64,000 nt of DNA from Cylicocyclus nassatus (Eukaryota; Nematoda; Chromadorea; Rhabditida; Strongylidae), in the NCBI GenBank assembly GCA_958299035.1, contig CATQJL010000359.1, positions 186,001-250,000 of the forward strand, written 5' to 3'. The notes beneath the pieces are model-generated. The model ran no database searches and had not been told where the DNA came from. It saw only the letters and a list, made by a program, of their open reading frames with translations. This document shows positions 7,432 through 18,128 of the stretch, piece by piece. Positions within the stretch are counted from its first letter, which is position 1, and every line of letters starts with the position of its first letter. The position numbers were made by a program, and so were the translations under genes.

Positions 7432-7502
7432 GAGATTTTTACCAGCTGATGTGCAATGACATATAGCCAGGCCAAAGTTTTCCGCACTTACAGAAATGCC
7501 AT

Positions 7503-7586
7503 GTCATTCTGGCCGAGTGGTCTAAGGCGCTGCGTTCAGGTCGCAGTCCTCTTCGGAGGGCGCAGGTTCGAATCCTGCGGATGACA
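7503..7586 (+). tRNA. tRNA-Leu(CAG), consensus
   Basis: Consensus. Confidence 0.85.
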
Positions 7587-7657
7587 GCGATTTTTACCAG
7601 CTGATGTGCAATGACATATAGCCAGGCCAAAGTTTTCCGCACTTACAGAAATGCCAT

Positions 7658-7983
7658 GTCATTCTGGCCTAGTGGTCTAAGGCCTAAGGCATACCTCGCG
7701 CGATTTCGTCAAATCGCCACCTCCGCGGGATTGGCATTCTGCCAGATATTTGTAAGTCAACCGTGCGCGCATCCCAGACGCATAGGCACGTAGCTTCCGT
7801 AAGTTATAGTAAGAGCCCTAAGTCTGGCCCATGCAAAGCGCGCTTACGACCAGTCATGAACAGTCGTTGCAGTGCCAGTTCCCGCAGCGTCTAATATCGC
7901 GTGAGGTATGTCTTAGGCCTAAGGCGCTGCGTTCAGGTCCCAGTCCTCTTCGGAGGACGCAGGTTCGAATCCTGCGGATGACA
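7658..7983 (+). pseudogene. tRNA-Leu(CAG) split by MITE
   Basis: Form 2; G13T; G40C in the 3' half. Confidence 0.85.
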
Positions 7984-8054
7984 GAGATTTTTACCAGCTG
8001 ATGTGCAATGACATATCGGCACGCCGAAGTTTTCCGCACTTACAGAAATGCCAT

Positions 8055-8138
8055 GTCATTCTGGCCGAGTGGTCTAAGGCGCTGCGTTCAGGTCGCAGTC
8101 CTCTTCGGAGGGCGCAGGTTCGAATCCTGCGGATGACA
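8055..8138 (+). tRNA. tRNA-Leu(CAG), consensus
   Basis: Consensus. Confidence 0.85.
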
Positions 8139-8209
8139 GAGATTTTTACCAGCTGATGTGCAATGACATATCGGCACGCCGAAGTTTTCCGCACTTACAG
8201 AAATGCCAT

Positions 8210-8289
8210 GTCATTCTGGCCGAGTGGTCTAAGGCGCTGCGTTCAGGTCGCAGTCCTCTTCGGAGGGCGCAGGTTCGAATCCTGCGGAA
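8210..8289 (+). pseudogene. tRNA-Leu(CAG), 4-nt 3' deletion
   Basis: As 3359. Confidence 0.75.
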
Positions 8290-8360
8290 GAGATTTTTAC
8301 CAGCTGATGTGCAATGACATATCGCCAGGCCAAAGTTTTCCGCACTTACAGAAATGCCAT

Positions 8361-8686
8361 GTCATTCTGGCCTAGTGGTCTAAGGCCTAAGGCATACCTC
8401 GCGCGATTTCGTCAAATCGCCACCTCCGCGGGATTGGCATTCTGCCAGATATTTGTAAGTCAACCGTGCGCGCATTCCAGACGCATAGGCACGTAGCTTC
8501 CGTAAGTTATAGTAAGAGCCCTAAGTCTGGCCCATGCAAAGCGCGCTTACGACCAGTCATGAACCGTCGTTGCAGTGCCAGTTCCCGCAGCGTCTGGAAT
8601 CGCGTGAGGTATGTCTTAGGCCTAACGCGCTGCGTTCAGTTCGCAGTCCTCTTCGGAGGGCGCAGGTTCGAATCCTGCGGATGACA
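8361..8686 (+). pseudogene. tRNA-Leu(CAG) split by MITE
   Basis: Form 1; G13T; 3' half altered as in 3510. Confidence 0.85.
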
Positions 8687-8754
8687 GCTTTTATCAGCTG
8701 ATGTGCAATGACATGTCGCCACGCCAAAGTTTTCCGCACTTACAGAAATGCCAT

Positions 8755-8838
8755 GTCATTCTGGCCGAGTGGTCTAAGGCGCTGCGTTCAGGTCGCAGTC
8801 CTCTTCGGAGGGCGCAGGTTCGAATCCTGCGGATGACA
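8755..8838 (+). tRNA. tRNA-Leu(CAG), consensus
   Basis: Consensus. Confidence 0.85.
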
Positions 8839-8909
8839 GCGATTTTTACCAGCTGATGTGCAATGACATGTCGCCACGCCAAAGTTTTCCGCACTTACAG
8901 AAATGCCAT

Positions 8910-9235
8910 GTCATTCTGGCCGAGTGGTCTAAGGCCTAAGGCATACCTCGCGCGATTTCGTCAAATCGCCACCTCCGCGGGATTGGCATTCTGCCAGATA
9001 TTTGTAAGTCAACCGTGCGCGCATTCCAGACGCATAGGCACGTAGCTTCCGTAAGTTATAGTAAGAGCCCTAAGTCTGGCCCATGCAAAGCGCGCTTACG
9101 ACCAGTCATGAACAGTCGTTGCAGTGCCAGTTCCCGCAGCGTCTGGAATCGCGTGAGGTATGTCTTAGGCCTAAGGCGCTGCGTTCAGGTCGCAGTCCTC
9201 TTCGGAGGGCGCAGGTTCGAATCCTGCGGATGACA
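8910..9235 (+). pseudogene. tRNA-Leu(CAG) split by MITE
   Basis: Form 1. Confidence 0.85.
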
Positions 9236-9306
9236 GTGACTTTTATCAGCTGATGTGCAATGACATGTCGCCACGCCAAAGTTTTCCGCACTTACAGAAA
9301 TGCCAT

Positions 9307-9390
9307 GTCATTCTGGCCGAGTGGTCTAAGGCGCTGCGTTCAGGTCGCAGTCCTCTTCGGAGGGCGCAGTTTCGAATCCTGCGGATGACA
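9307..9390 (+). tRNA. tRNA-Leu(CAG), G53T
   Basis: G53T. Confidence 0.6.
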
Positions 9391-9461
9391 GCGATTTTTA
9401 CCAGCTGATGTGCAATGACATATCGGCACGCCGAAGTTTTCCGCACTTACAGAAATGCCAT

Positions 9462-9545
9462 GTCATTCTGGCCGAGAGGTCTAAGGCGCTGCGTTCAGGT
9501 CGCAGTCCTCTTCGGAGGGCGCAGGTTCGAATCCTGCGGATGACA
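9462..9545 (+). tRNA. tRNA-Leu(CAG), T16A
   Basis: T16A. Confidence 0.8.
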
Positions 9546-9616
9546 GTGACTTTTATCAGCTGATGTGCAATGACATGTCGCCACGCCAAAGTTTTCCGCA
9601 CTTACAGAAATGCCAT

Positions 9617-9700
9617 GTCATTCTGGCCGGGTGGTCTAAGGCGCTGCGTTCAGGTCGCAGTCCTCTTCGGAGGGCGCAGGTTCGAATCCTGCGGATGAGT
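9617..9700 (+). tRNA. tRNA-Leu(CAG)-like, A14G and 3' CA deletion
   Basis: A14G; no 1-72 pair. Confidence 0.5.
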
Positions 9701-9769
9701 GACTTTTATCAGCTGATGTGCAATGACATGTCGCCACGCCAAAGTTTTCCGCACTTACAGAAATGCCAT

Positions 9770-9853
9770 GTCATTCTGGCCGAGTGGTCTAAGGCGCTGC
9801 GTTCAGGTCGCAGTCCTCTTCGGAGGGCGCAGGTTCGAATCCTGCGGATGACA
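9770..9853 (+). tRNA. tRNA-Leu(CAG), consensus
   Basis: Consensus. Confidence 0.85.
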
Positions 9854-9924
9854 GCGATTTTTACCAGCTGATGTGCAATGACATATCGGCACGCCGAAGT
9901 TTTCCGCACTTACAGAAATGCCAT

Positions 9925-10008
9925 GTCATTCTGGCCGAGTGGTCTAAGGCGCTGCGTTCAGGTCGCAGTCCTCTTCGGAGGGCGCAGGTTCGAATCCTGC
10001 GGATGACA
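9925..10008 (+). tRNA. tRNA-Leu(CAG), consensus
   Basis: Consensus. Confidence 0.85.
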
Positions 10009-10079
10009 GAGATTTTTATCAGCTGATGTGCAATTACATGTCGCCACGCCAAAGTTTTCCGCACTTACAGAAATGCCAT

Positions 10080-10405
10080 GTCATTCTGGCCGAGTGGTCT
10101 AAGGCCTAAGGCATACCTCGCGCGATTTCGTCAAATCGCCACCTCCGCGGGATTGGCATTCTGCCAGATATTTGTAAGTCAACCGTGCGCGCATTCCAGA
10201 CGCATAGGCACGTAGCTTCCGTAAGTTATAGTAAGAGCCCTAAGTCTGGCCCATGCAAAGCGCGCTTACGACCAGTCATGAACAGTCGTTGCAGTGCCAG
10301 TTCCCGCAGCGTCTGGAATCGCGTGAGGTATGTCTTAGGCCTAAGGCGCTGCGTTCAGGTCGCAGTCCTCTTCGGAGGGCGCAGGTTCGAATCCTGCGGA
10401 TGACA
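10080..10405 (+). pseudogene. tRNA-Leu(CAG) split by MITE
   Basis: Form 1; spacer before it has CAATTACATG. Confidence 0.85.
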
Positions 10406-10476
10406 GTGACTTTTATCAGCTGATGTGCAATGACATGTCGCCACGCCAAAGTTTTCCGCACTTACAGAAATGCCTT

Positions 10477-10560
10477 GTCATTCTGGCCGAGTGGTCTAAG
10501 GCGCTGCGTTCAGGTCGCAGTCCTCTTCGGAGGGCGCAGTTTCGAATCCTGCGGATGACA
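10477..10560 (+). tRNA. tRNA-Leu(CAG), G53T
   Basis: G53T; A-to-T at position -2 (GCCTTGTC). Confidence 0.6.
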
Positions 10561-10631
10561 GCGATTTTTACCAGCTGATGTGCAATGACATATCGGCACG
10601 CCGAAGTTTTCCGCACTTACAGAAATGCCAT

Positions 10632-10715
10632 GTCATTCTGGCCGAGAGGTCTAAGGCGCTGCGTTCAGGTCGCAGTCCTCTTCGGAGGGCGCAGGTTCGA
10701 ATCCTGCGGATGACA
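10632..10715 (+). tRNA. tRNA-Leu(CAG), T16A
   Basis: T16A. Confidence 0.8.
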
Positions 10716-10786
10716 GTGACTTTTATCAGCTGATGTGCAATGACATGTCGCCACGCCAAAGTTTTCCGCACTTACAGAAATGCCAT

Positions 10787-10870
10787 GTCATTCTGGCCGG
10801 GTGGTCTAAGGCGCTGCGTTCAGGTCGCAGTCCTCTTCGGAGGGCGCAGGTTCGAATCCTGCGGATGAGT
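10787..10870 (+). tRNA. tRNA-Leu(CAG)-like, A14G and 3' CA deletion
   Basis: A14G; no 1-72 pair. Confidence 0.5.
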
Positions 10871-10939
10871 GACTTTTATCAGCTGATGTGCAATGACATG
10901 TCGCCACGCCAAAGTTTTCCGCACTTACAGAAATGCCAT

Positions 10940-11023
10940 GTCATTCTGGCCGAGTGGTCTAAGGCGCTGCGTTCAGGTCGCAGTCCTCTTCGGAGGGCGC
11001 AGGTTCGAATCCTGCGGATGACA
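10940..11023 (+). tRNA. tRNA-Leu(CAG), consensus
   Basis: Consensus. Confidence 0.85.
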
Positions 11024-11094
11024 GCGATTTTTACCAGCTGATGTGCAATGACATATCGGCACGCCGAAGTTTTCCGCACTTACAGAAATGCCAT

Positions 11095-11178
11095 GTCATT
11101 CTGGCCGAGTGGTCTAAGGCGCTGCGTTCAGGTCGCAGTCCTCTTCGGAGGGCGCAGGTTCGAATCCTGCGGATGACA
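11095..11178 (+). tRNA. tRNA-Leu(CAG), consensus
   Basis: Consensus. Confidence 0.85.
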
Positions 11179-11249
11179 GAGATTTTTATCAGCTGATGTG
11201 CAATTACATGTCGCCACGCCAAAGTTTTCCGCACTTACAGAAATGCCAT

Positions 11250-11575
11250 GTCATTCTGGCCGAGTGGTCTAAGGCCTAAGGCATACCTCGCGCGATTTCG
11301 TCAAATCGCCACCTCCGCGGGATTGGCATTCTGCCAGATATTTGTAAGTCAACCGTGCGCGCATTCCAGACGCATAGGCACGTAGCTTCCGTAAGTTATA
11401 GTAAGAGCCCTAAGTCTGGCCCATGCAAAGCGCGCTTACGACCAGTCATGAACAGTCGTTGCAGTGCCAGTTCCCGCAGCGTCTGGAATCGCGTGAGGTA
11501 TGTCTTAGGCCTAAGGCGCTGCGTTCAGGTCGCAGTCCTCTTCGGAGGGCGCAGGTTCGAATCCTGCGGATGACA
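11250..11575 (+). pseudogene. tRNA-Leu(CAG) split by MITE
   Basis: Form 1. Confidence 0.85.
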
Positions 11576-11646
11576 GTGACTTTTATCAGCTGATGTGCAA
11601 TGACATGTCGCCACGCCAAAGTTTTCCGCACTTACAGAAATGCCTT

Positions 11647-11730
11647 GTCATTCTGGCCGAGTGGTCTAAGGCGCTGCGTTCAGGTCGCAGTCCTCTTCGG
11701 AGGGCGCAGTTTCGAATCCTGCGGATGACA
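11647..11730 (+). tRNA. tRNA-Leu(CAG), G53T
   Basis: G53T; -2 A-to-T. Confidence 0.6.
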
Positions 11731-11801
11731 GCGATTTTTACCAGCTGATGTGCAATGACATATCGGCACGCCGAAGTTTTCCGCACTTACAGAAATGCCA
11801 T

Positions 11802-11885
11802 GTCATTCTGGCCGAGAGGTCTAAGGCGCTGCGTTCAGGTCGCAGTCCTCTTCGGAGGGCGCAGGTTCGAATCCTGCGGATGACA
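11802..11885 (+). tRNA. tRNA-Leu(CAG), T16A
   Basis: T16A. Confidence 0.8.
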
Positions 11886-11956
11886 GTGACTTTTATCAGC
11901 TGATGTGCAATGACATGTCGCCACGCCAAAGTTTTCCGCACTTACAGAAATGCCAT

Positions 11957-12040
11957 GTCATTCTGGCCGGGTGGTCTAAGGCGCTGCGTTCAGGTCGCAG
12001 TCCTCTTCGGAGGGCGCAGGTTCGAATCCTGCGGATGAGT
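11957..12040 (+). tRNA. tRNA-Leu(CAG)-like, A14G and 3' CA deletion
   Basis: A14G; no 1-72 pair. Confidence 0.5.
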
Positions 12041-12109
12041 GACTTTTATCAGCTGATGTGCAATGACATGTCGCCACGCCAAAGTTTTCCGCACTTACAG
12101 AAATGCCAT

Positions 12110-12193
12110 GTCATTCTCGCCGAGAGGTCTAAGGCGCTGCGTTCAGGTCGCAGTCCTCTTCGGAGGGCGCAGGTTCGAATCCTGCGGATGACA
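12110..12193 (+). tRNA. tRNA-Leu(CAG), G9C and T16A
   Basis: CTCGCC instead of CTGGCC changes position 9 just before the D-stem, at the edge of box A; stems still pair. Confidence 0.65.
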
Positions 12194-12264
12194 GTGACTT
12201 TTATCAGCTGATGTGCAATGACATGTCGCCACGCCAAAGTTTTCCGCACTTACAGAAATGCCAT

Positions 12265-12590
12265 GTCATTCTGGCCGAGTGGTCTAAGGCCTAAGGCATA
12301 CCTCGCGCGATTTCGTCAAATCGCCACCTCCGCGGGATTGGCATTCTGCCAGATGTTTGTAAGTCAACCGTGCGCGCATTCCAGACGCATAGGCACGTAG
12401 CTTCCGTAAGTTATAGTAAGAGCCCTAAGTCTGGCCCATGCAAAGCGCGCTTACGACCAGTCATGAACAGTCGTTGCAGTGCCAGTTCCCGCAGCGTCTG
12501 GAATCGCGTGAGGTATGTCTTAGGCCTAAGGCGCTGCGTTCAGGTCGCAGTCCTCTTCGGAGGGCGCAGGTTCGAATCCTGCGGATGACA
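12265..12590 (+). pseudogene. tRNA-Leu(CAG) split by MITE
   Basis: Form 1; insert has AGATGTTT. Confidence 0.85.
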
Positions 12591-12661
12591 GTGACTTTTA
12601 TCAGCTGATGTGCAATGACATGTCGCCACGCCAAAGTTTTCCGCACTTACAGAAATGCCTT

Positions 12662-12745
12662 GTCATTCTGGCCGAGTGGTCTAAGGCGCTGCGTTCAGGT
12701 CGCAGTCCTCTTCGGAGGGCGCAGTTTCGAATCCTGCGGATGACA
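12662..12745 (+). tRNA. tRNA-Leu(CAG), G53T
   Basis: G53T; -2 A-to-T. Confidence 0.6.
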
Positions 12746-12816
12746 GCGATTTTTACCAGCTGATGTGCAATGACATATCGGCACGCCGAAGTTTTCCGCA
12801 CTTACAGAAATGCCAT

Positions 12817-12900
12817 GTCATTCTGGCCGAGAGGTCTAAGGCGCTGCGTTCAGGTCGCAGTCCTCTTCGGAGGGCGCAGGTTCGAATCCTGCGGATGACA
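12817..12900 (+). tRNA. tRNA-Leu(CAG), T16A
   Basis: T16A. Confidence 0.8.
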
Positions 12901-12971
12901 GTGACTTTTATCAGCTGATGTGCAATGACATGTCGCCACGCCAAAGTTTTCCGCACTTACAGAAATGCCAT

Positions 12972-13055
12972 GTCATTCTGGCCGGGTGGTCTAAGGCGCT
13001 GCGTTCAGGTCGCAGTCCTCTTCGGAGGGCGCAGGTTCGAATCCTGCGGATGAGT
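12972..13055 (+). tRNA. tRNA-Leu(CAG)-like, A14G and 3' CA deletion
   Basis: A14G; no 1-72 pair. Confidence 0.5.
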
Positions 13056-13124
13056 GACTTTTATCAGCTGATGTGCAATGACATGTCGCCACGCCAAAGT
13101 TTTCCGCACTTACAGAAATGCCAT

Positions 13125-13208
13125 GTCATTCTCGCCGAGAGGTCTAAGGCGCTGCGTTCAGGTCGCAGTCCTCTTCGGAGGGCGCAGGTTCGAATCCTGC
13201 GGATGACA
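13125..13208 (+). tRNA. tRNA-Leu(CAG), G9C and T16A
   Basis: G9C, T16A. Confidence 0.65.
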
Positions 13209-13279
13209 GTGACTTTTATCAGCTGATGTGCAATGACATGTCGCCACGCCAAAGTTTTCCGCACTTACAGAAATGCCAT

Positions 13280-13605
13280 GTCATTCTGGCCGAGTGGTCT
13301 AAGGCCTAAGGCACACCTCGCGCGATTTCGTCAAATCGCCACCTCCGCGGGATTGGCATTCTGCCAGATATTTGTAAGTCAACCGTGCGCGCATTCCAGA
13401 CGCATAGGCACGTAGCTTCCGTAAGTTATAGTAAGAGCCCTAAGTCTGGCCCATGCAAAGCGCGCTTACGACCAGTCATGAACAGTCGTTGCAGTGCCAG
13501 TTCCAGCAGCGTCTGGAATCGCGTGAGGTATGTCTTAGGCCTAAGGCGCTGCGTTCAGGTCGCAGTCCTCTTCGGAGGGCGCAGGTTCGAATCCTGCGGA
13601 TGACA
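13280..13605 (+). pseudogene. tRNA-Leu(CAG) split by MITE
   Basis: Form 1; insert has GGCACACC and TTCCAGCAG. Confidence 0.85.
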
Positions 13606-13676
13606 GTGACTTTTATCAGCTGATGTGCAATGACATGTCGCCACGCCAAAGTTTTCCGCACTTACAGAAATGCCAT

Positions 13677-13760
13677 GTCATTCTGGCCGAGTGGTCTAAG
13701 GCGCTGCGTTCAGGTCGCAGTCCTCTTCGGAGGGCGCAGGTTCGAATCCTGCGGATGAGT
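13677..13760 (+). tRNA. tRNA-Leu(CAG)-like, 3' CA deletion
   Basis: Otherwise consensus; no 1-72 pair. Confidence 0.55.
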
Positions 13761-13829
13761 GACTTTTATCAGCTGATGTGCAATGACATGTCGCCACGCC
13801 AAAGTTTTCCGCACTTACAGAAATGCCAT

Positions 13830-13913
13830 GTCATTCTGGCCGAGTGGTCTAAGGCGCTGCGTTCAGGTCGCAGTCCTCTTCGGAGGGCGCAGTTTCGAAT
13901 CCTGCGGATGACA
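13830..13913 (+). tRNA. tRNA-Leu(CAG), G53T
   Basis: G53T. Confidence 0.6.
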
Positions 13914-13984
13914 GCGATTTTTACCAGCTGATGTTCAATGACATATCGCCACGCTAATGTTTTCCGCACTTACAGAAATGCCAT

Positions 13985-14310
13985 GTCATTCTGGCCGAGT
14001 GGTCTAAGGCCTAAGGCATACCTCGCGCGATTTCGTCAAATCGCCACCTCCGCGGGATTGGCATTCTGCCAGATATTTGTAAGTCAACCGTGCGCGCATT
14101 CCAGACGCATAGGCACGTAGCTTCCGTAAGTTATAGTAAGAGCCCTAAGTCTGGCCCATGCAAAGCGCGCTTACGACCAGTCATGAACAGTCGTTGCAGT
14201 GCCAGTTCCCGCAGCGTCTAATATCGCGTGAGGTATGTCTTAGGCCTAAGGCGCTGCGTTCAGGTCCCAGTCCTCTTCGGAGGACGCAGGTTCGAATCCT
14301 GCGGATGACA
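13985..14310 (+). pseudogene. tRNA-Leu(CAG) split by MITE
   Basis: Form 2; G40C in the 3' half. Confidence 0.85.
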
Positions 14311-14381
14311 GAGATTTTTACCAGCTGATGTGCAATGACATATCGGCACGCCGAAGTTTTCCGCACTTACAGAAATGCCAT

Positions 14382-14465
14382 GTCATTCTGGCCGAGTGGT
14401 CTAAGGCGCTGCGTTCAGGTCGCAGTCCTCTTCGGAGGGCGCAGGTTCGAATCCTGCGGATGACA
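14382..14465 (+). tRNA. tRNA-Leu(CAG), consensus
   Basis: Consensus. Confidence 0.85.
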
Positions 14466-14536
14466 GAGATTTTTACCAGCTGATGTGCAATGACATATCG
14501 GCACGCCGAAGTTTTCCGCACTTACAGAAATGCCAT

Positions 14537-14616
14537 GTCATTCTGGCCGAGTGGTCTAAGGCGCTGCGTTCAGGTCGCAGTCCTCTTCGGAGGGCGCAGG
14601 TTCGAATCCTGCGGAA
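14537..14616 (+). pseudogene. tRNA-Leu(CAG), 4-nt 3' deletion
   Basis: As 3359. Confidence 0.75.
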
Positions 14617-14687
14617 GAGATTTTTACCAGCTGATGTGCAATGACATATCGCCAGGCCAAAGTTTTCCGCACTTACAGAAATGCCAT

Positions 14688-15013
14688 GTCATTCTGGCCT
14701 AGTGGTCTAAGGCCTAAGGCATACCTCGCGCGATTTCGTCAAATCGCCACCTCCGCGGGATTGGCATTCTGCCAGATATTTGTAAGTCAACCGTGCGCGC
14801 ATTCCAGACGCATAGGCACGTAGCTTCCGTAAGTTATAGTAAGAGCCCTAAGTCTGGCCCATGCAAAGCGCGCTTACGACCAGTCATGAACCGTCGTTGC
14901 AGTGCCAGTTCCCGCAGCGTCTGGAATCGCGTGAGGTATGTCTTAGGCCTAACGCGCTGCGTTCAGTTCGCAGTCCTCTTCGGAGGGCGCAGGTTCGAAT
15001 CCTGCGGATGACA
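14688..15013 (+). pseudogene. tRNA-Leu(CAG) split by MITE
   Basis: Form 1; G13T; 3' half altered as in 3510. Confidence 0.85.
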
Positions 15014-15081
15014 GCTTTTATCAGCTGATGTGCAATGACATGTCGCCACGCCAAAGTTTTCCGCACTTACAGAAATGCCAT

Positions 15082-15165
15082 GTCATTCTGGCCGAGTGGT
15101 CTAAGGCGCTGCGTTCAGGTCGCAGTCCTCTTCGGAGGGCGCAGGTTCGAATCCTGCGGATGACA
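15082..15165 (+). tRNA. tRNA-Leu(CAG), consensus
   Basis: Consensus. Confidence 0.85.
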
Positions 15166-15236
15166 GCGATTTTTACCAGCTGATGTGCAATGACATGTCG
15201 CCACGCCAAAGTTTTCCGCACTTACAGAAATGCCAT

Positions 15237-15562
15237 GTCATTCTGGCCGAGTGGTCTAAGGCCTAAGGCATACCTCGCGCGATTTCGTCAAATCGCCACC
15301 TCCGCGGGATTGGCATTCTGCCAGATATTTGTAAGTCAACCGTGCGCGCATTCCAGACGCATAGGCACGTAGCTTCCGTAAGTTATAGTAAGAGCCCTAA
15401 GTCTGGCCCATGCAAAGCGCGCTTACGACCAGTCATGAACAGTCGTTGCAGTGCCAGTTCCCGCAGCGTCTGGAATCGCGTGAGGTATGTCTTAGGCCTA
15501 AGGCGCTGCGTTCAGGTCGCAGTCCTCTTCGGAGGGCGCAGGTTCGAATCCTGCGGATGACA
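15237..15562 (+). pseudogene. tRNA-Leu(CAG) split by MITE
   Basis: Form 1. Confidence 0.85.
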
Positions 15563-15633
15563 GTGACTTTTATCAGCTGATGTGCAATGACATGTCGCCA
15601 CGCCAAAGTTTTCCGCACTTACAGAAATGCCAT

Positions 15634-15717
15634 GTCATTCTGGCCGAGTGGTCTAAGGCGCTGCGTTCAGGTCGCAGTCCTCTTCGGAGGGCGCAGTTTC
15701 GAATCCTGCGGATGACA
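15634..15717 (+). tRNA. tRNA-Leu(CAG), G53T
   Basis: G53T. Confidence 0.6.
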
Positions 15718-15788
15718 GCGATTTTTACCAGCTGATGTGCAATGACATATCGGCACGCCGAAGTTTTCCGCACTTACAGAAATGCCAT

Positions 15789-15872
15789 GTCATTCTGGCC
15801 GAGAGGTCTAAGGCGCTGCGTTCAGGTCGCAGTCCTCTTCGGAGGGCGCAGGTTCGAATCCTGCGGATGACA
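15789..15872 (+). tRNA. tRNA-Leu(CAG), T16A
   Basis: T16A. Confidence 0.8.
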
Positions 15873-15943
15873 GTGACTTTTATCAGCTGATGTGCAATGA
15901 CATGTCGCCACGCCAAAGTTTTCCGCACTTACAGAAATGCCAT

Positions 15944-16027
15944 GTCATTCTGGCCGAGTGGTCTAAGGCGCTGCGTTCAGGTCGCAGTCCTCTTCGGAGG
16001 GCGCAGGTTCGAATCCTGCGGATGACA
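15944..16027 (+). tRNA. tRNA-Leu(CAG), consensus
   Basis: Consensus. Confidence 0.85.
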
Positions 16028-16098
16028 GCGATTTTTACCAGCTGATGTGCAATGACATGTCGCCACGCCAAAGTTTTCCGCACTTACAGAAATGCCAT

Positions 16099-16424
16099 GT
16101 CATTCTGGCCGAGTGGTCTAAGGCCTAAGGCATACCTCGCGCGATTTCGTCAAATCGCCACCTCCGCGGGATTGGCATTCTGCCAGATATTTGTAAGTCA
16201 ACCGTGCGCGCATTCCAGACGCATAGGCACGTAGCTTCCGTAAGTTATAGTAAGAGCCCTAAGTCTGGCCCATGCAAAGCGCGCTTACGACCAGTCATGA
16301 ACAGTCGTTGCAGTGCCAGTTCCCGCAGCGTCTGGAATCGCGTGAGGTATGTCTTAGGCCTAAGGCGCTGCGTTCAGGTCGCAGTCCTCTTCGGAGGGCG
16401 CAGGTTCGAATCCTGCGGATGACA
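16099..16424 (+). pseudogene. tRNA-Leu(CAG) split by MITE
   Basis: Form 1. Confidence 0.85.
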
Positions 16425-16495
16425 GTGACTTTTATCAGCTGATGTGCAATGACATGTCGCCACGCCAAAGTTTTCCGCACTTACAGAAATGCCAT

Positions 16496-16579
16496 GTCAT
16501 TCTGGCCGAGTGGTCTAAGGCGCTGCGTTCAGGTCGCAGTCCTCTTCGGAGGGCGCAGGTTCGAATCCTGCGGATGAGT
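16496..16579 (+). tRNA. tRNA-Leu(CAG)-like, 3' CA deletion
   Basis: No 1-72 pair. Confidence 0.55.
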
Positions 16580-16648
16580 GACTTTTATCAGCTGATGTGC
16601 AATGACATGTCGCCACGCCAAAGTTTTCCGCACTTACAGAAATGCCAT

Positions 16649-16732
16649 GTCATTCTGGCCGAGTGGTCTAAGGCGCTGCGTTCAGGTCGCAGTCCTCTTC
16701 GGAGGGCGCAGGTTCGAATCCTGCGGATGACA
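16649..16732 (+). tRNA. tRNA-Leu(CAG), consensus
   Basis: Consensus. Confidence 0.85.
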
Positions 16733-16803
16733 GCGATTTTTACCAGCTGATGTGCAATGACATATCGGCACGCCGAAGTTTTCCGCACTTACAGAAATGC
16801 CAT

Positions 16804-16887
16804 GTCATTCTGGCCGAGTGGTCTAAGGCGCTGCGTTCAGGTCGCAGTCCTCTTCGGAGGGCGCAGGTTCGAATCCTGCGGATGACA
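16804..16887 (+). tRNA. tRNA-Leu(CAG), consensus
   Basis: Consensus. Confidence 0.85.
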
Positions 16888-16958
16888 GAGATTTTTATCA
16901 GCTGATGTGCAATTACATGTCGCCACGCCAAAGTTTTCCGCACTTACAGAAATGCCAT

Positions 16959-17284
16959 GTCATTCTGGCCGAGTGGTCTAAGGCCTAAGGCATACCTCGC
17001 GCGATTTCGTCAAATCGCCACCTCCGCGGGATTGGCATTCTGCCAGATATTTGTAAGTCAACCGTGCGCGCATTCCAGACGCATAGGCACGTAGCTTCCG
17101 TAAGTTATAGTAAGAGCCCTAAGTCTGGCCCATGCAAAGCGCGCTTACGACCAGTCATGAACAGTCGTTGCAGTGCCAGTTCCCGCAGCGTCTGGAATCG
17201 CGTGAGGTATGTCTTAGGCCTAAGGCGCTGCGTTCAGGTCGCAGTCCTCTTCGGAGGGCGCAGGTTCGAATCCTGCGGATGACA
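16959..17284 (+). pseudogene. tRNA-Leu(CAG) split by MITE
   Basis: Form 1. Confidence 0.85.
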
Positions 17285-17355
17285 GTGACTTTTATCAGCT
17301 GATGTGCAATGACATGTCGCCACGCCAAAGTTTTCCGCACTTACAGAAATGCCTT

Positions 17356-17439
17356 GTCATTCTGGCCGAGTGGTCTAAGGCGCTGCGTTCAGGTCGCAGT
17401 CCTCTTCGGAGGGCGCAGTTTCGAATCCTGCGGATGACA
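17356..17439 (+). tRNA. tRNA-Leu(CAG), G53T
   Basis: G53T; -2 A-to-T. Confidence 0.6.
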
Positions 17440-17510
17440 GCGATTTTTACCAGCTGATGTGCAATGACATATCGGCACGCCGAAGTTTTCCGCACTTACA
17501 GAAATGCCAT

Positions 17511-17594
17511 GTCATTCTGGCCGAGAGGTCTAAGGCGCTGCGTTCAGGTCGCAGTCCTCTTCGGAGGGCGCAGGTTCGAATCCTGCGGATGACA
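17511..17594 (+). tRNA. tRNA-Leu(CAG), T16A
   Basis: T16A. Confidence 0.8.
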
Positions 17595-17665
17595 GTGACT
17601 TTTATCAGCTGATGTGCAATGACATGTCGCCACGCCAAAGTTTTCCGCACTTACAGAAATGCCAT

Positions 17666-17749
17666 GTCATTCTGGCCGGGTGGTCTAAGGCGCTGCGTTC
17701 AGGTCGCAGTCCTCTTCGGAGGGCGCAGGTTCGAATCCTGCGGATGAGT
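17666..17749 (+). tRNA. tRNA-Leu(CAG)-like, A14G and 3' CA deletion
   Basis: A14G; no 1-72 pair. Confidence 0.5.
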
Positions 17750-17818
17750 GACTTTTATCAGCTGATGTGCAATGACATGTCGCCACGCCAAAGTTTTCCG
17801 CACTTACAGAAATGCCAT

Positions 17819-17902
17819 GTCATTCTGGCCGAGTGGTCTAAGGCGCTGCGTTCAGGTCGCAGTCCTCTTCGGAGGGCGCAGGTTCGAATCCTGCGGATGA
17901 CA
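17819..17902 (+). tRNA. tRNA-Leu(CAG), consensus
   Basis: Consensus. Confidence 0.85.
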
Positions 17903-17973
17903 GCGATTTTTACCAGCTGATGTGCAATGACATATCGGCACGCCGAAGTTTTCCGCACTTACAGAAATGCCAT

Positions 17974-18057
17974 GTCATTCTGGCCGAGTGGTCTAAGGCG
18001 CTGCGTTCAGGTCGCAGTCCTCTTCGGAGGGCGCAGGTTCGAATCCTGCGGATGACA
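17974..18057 (+). tRNA. tRNA-Leu(CAG), consensus
   Basis: Consensus. Confidence 0.85.
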
Positions 18058-18128
18058 GAGATTTTTATCAGCTGATGTGCAATTACATGTCGCCACGCCA
18101 AAGTTTTCCGCACTTACAGAAATGCCAT

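Larger units (their letters stand above)
5318..7657 (+). repeat. 1,170-bp higher-order repeat, two copies
   Basis: 5318-6487 and 6488-7657. Both carry the otherwise unseen variable-arm change TTCGTAGG together with G53T (genes at 5715 and 6885), so they descend from one recent duplication. Confidence 0.87.
8910..13279 (+). repeat. Run of 1,170 / 1,170 / 1,015 / 1,015-bp higher-order repeats
   Basis: Each block starts with a form 1 split gene followed by G53T, T16A and A14G-with-deletion genes. The 1,015-bp blocks end with one G9C+T16A gene where the 1,170-bp blocks have two consensus genes. Block starts are 8910, 10080, 11250 and 12265. Confidence 0.86.
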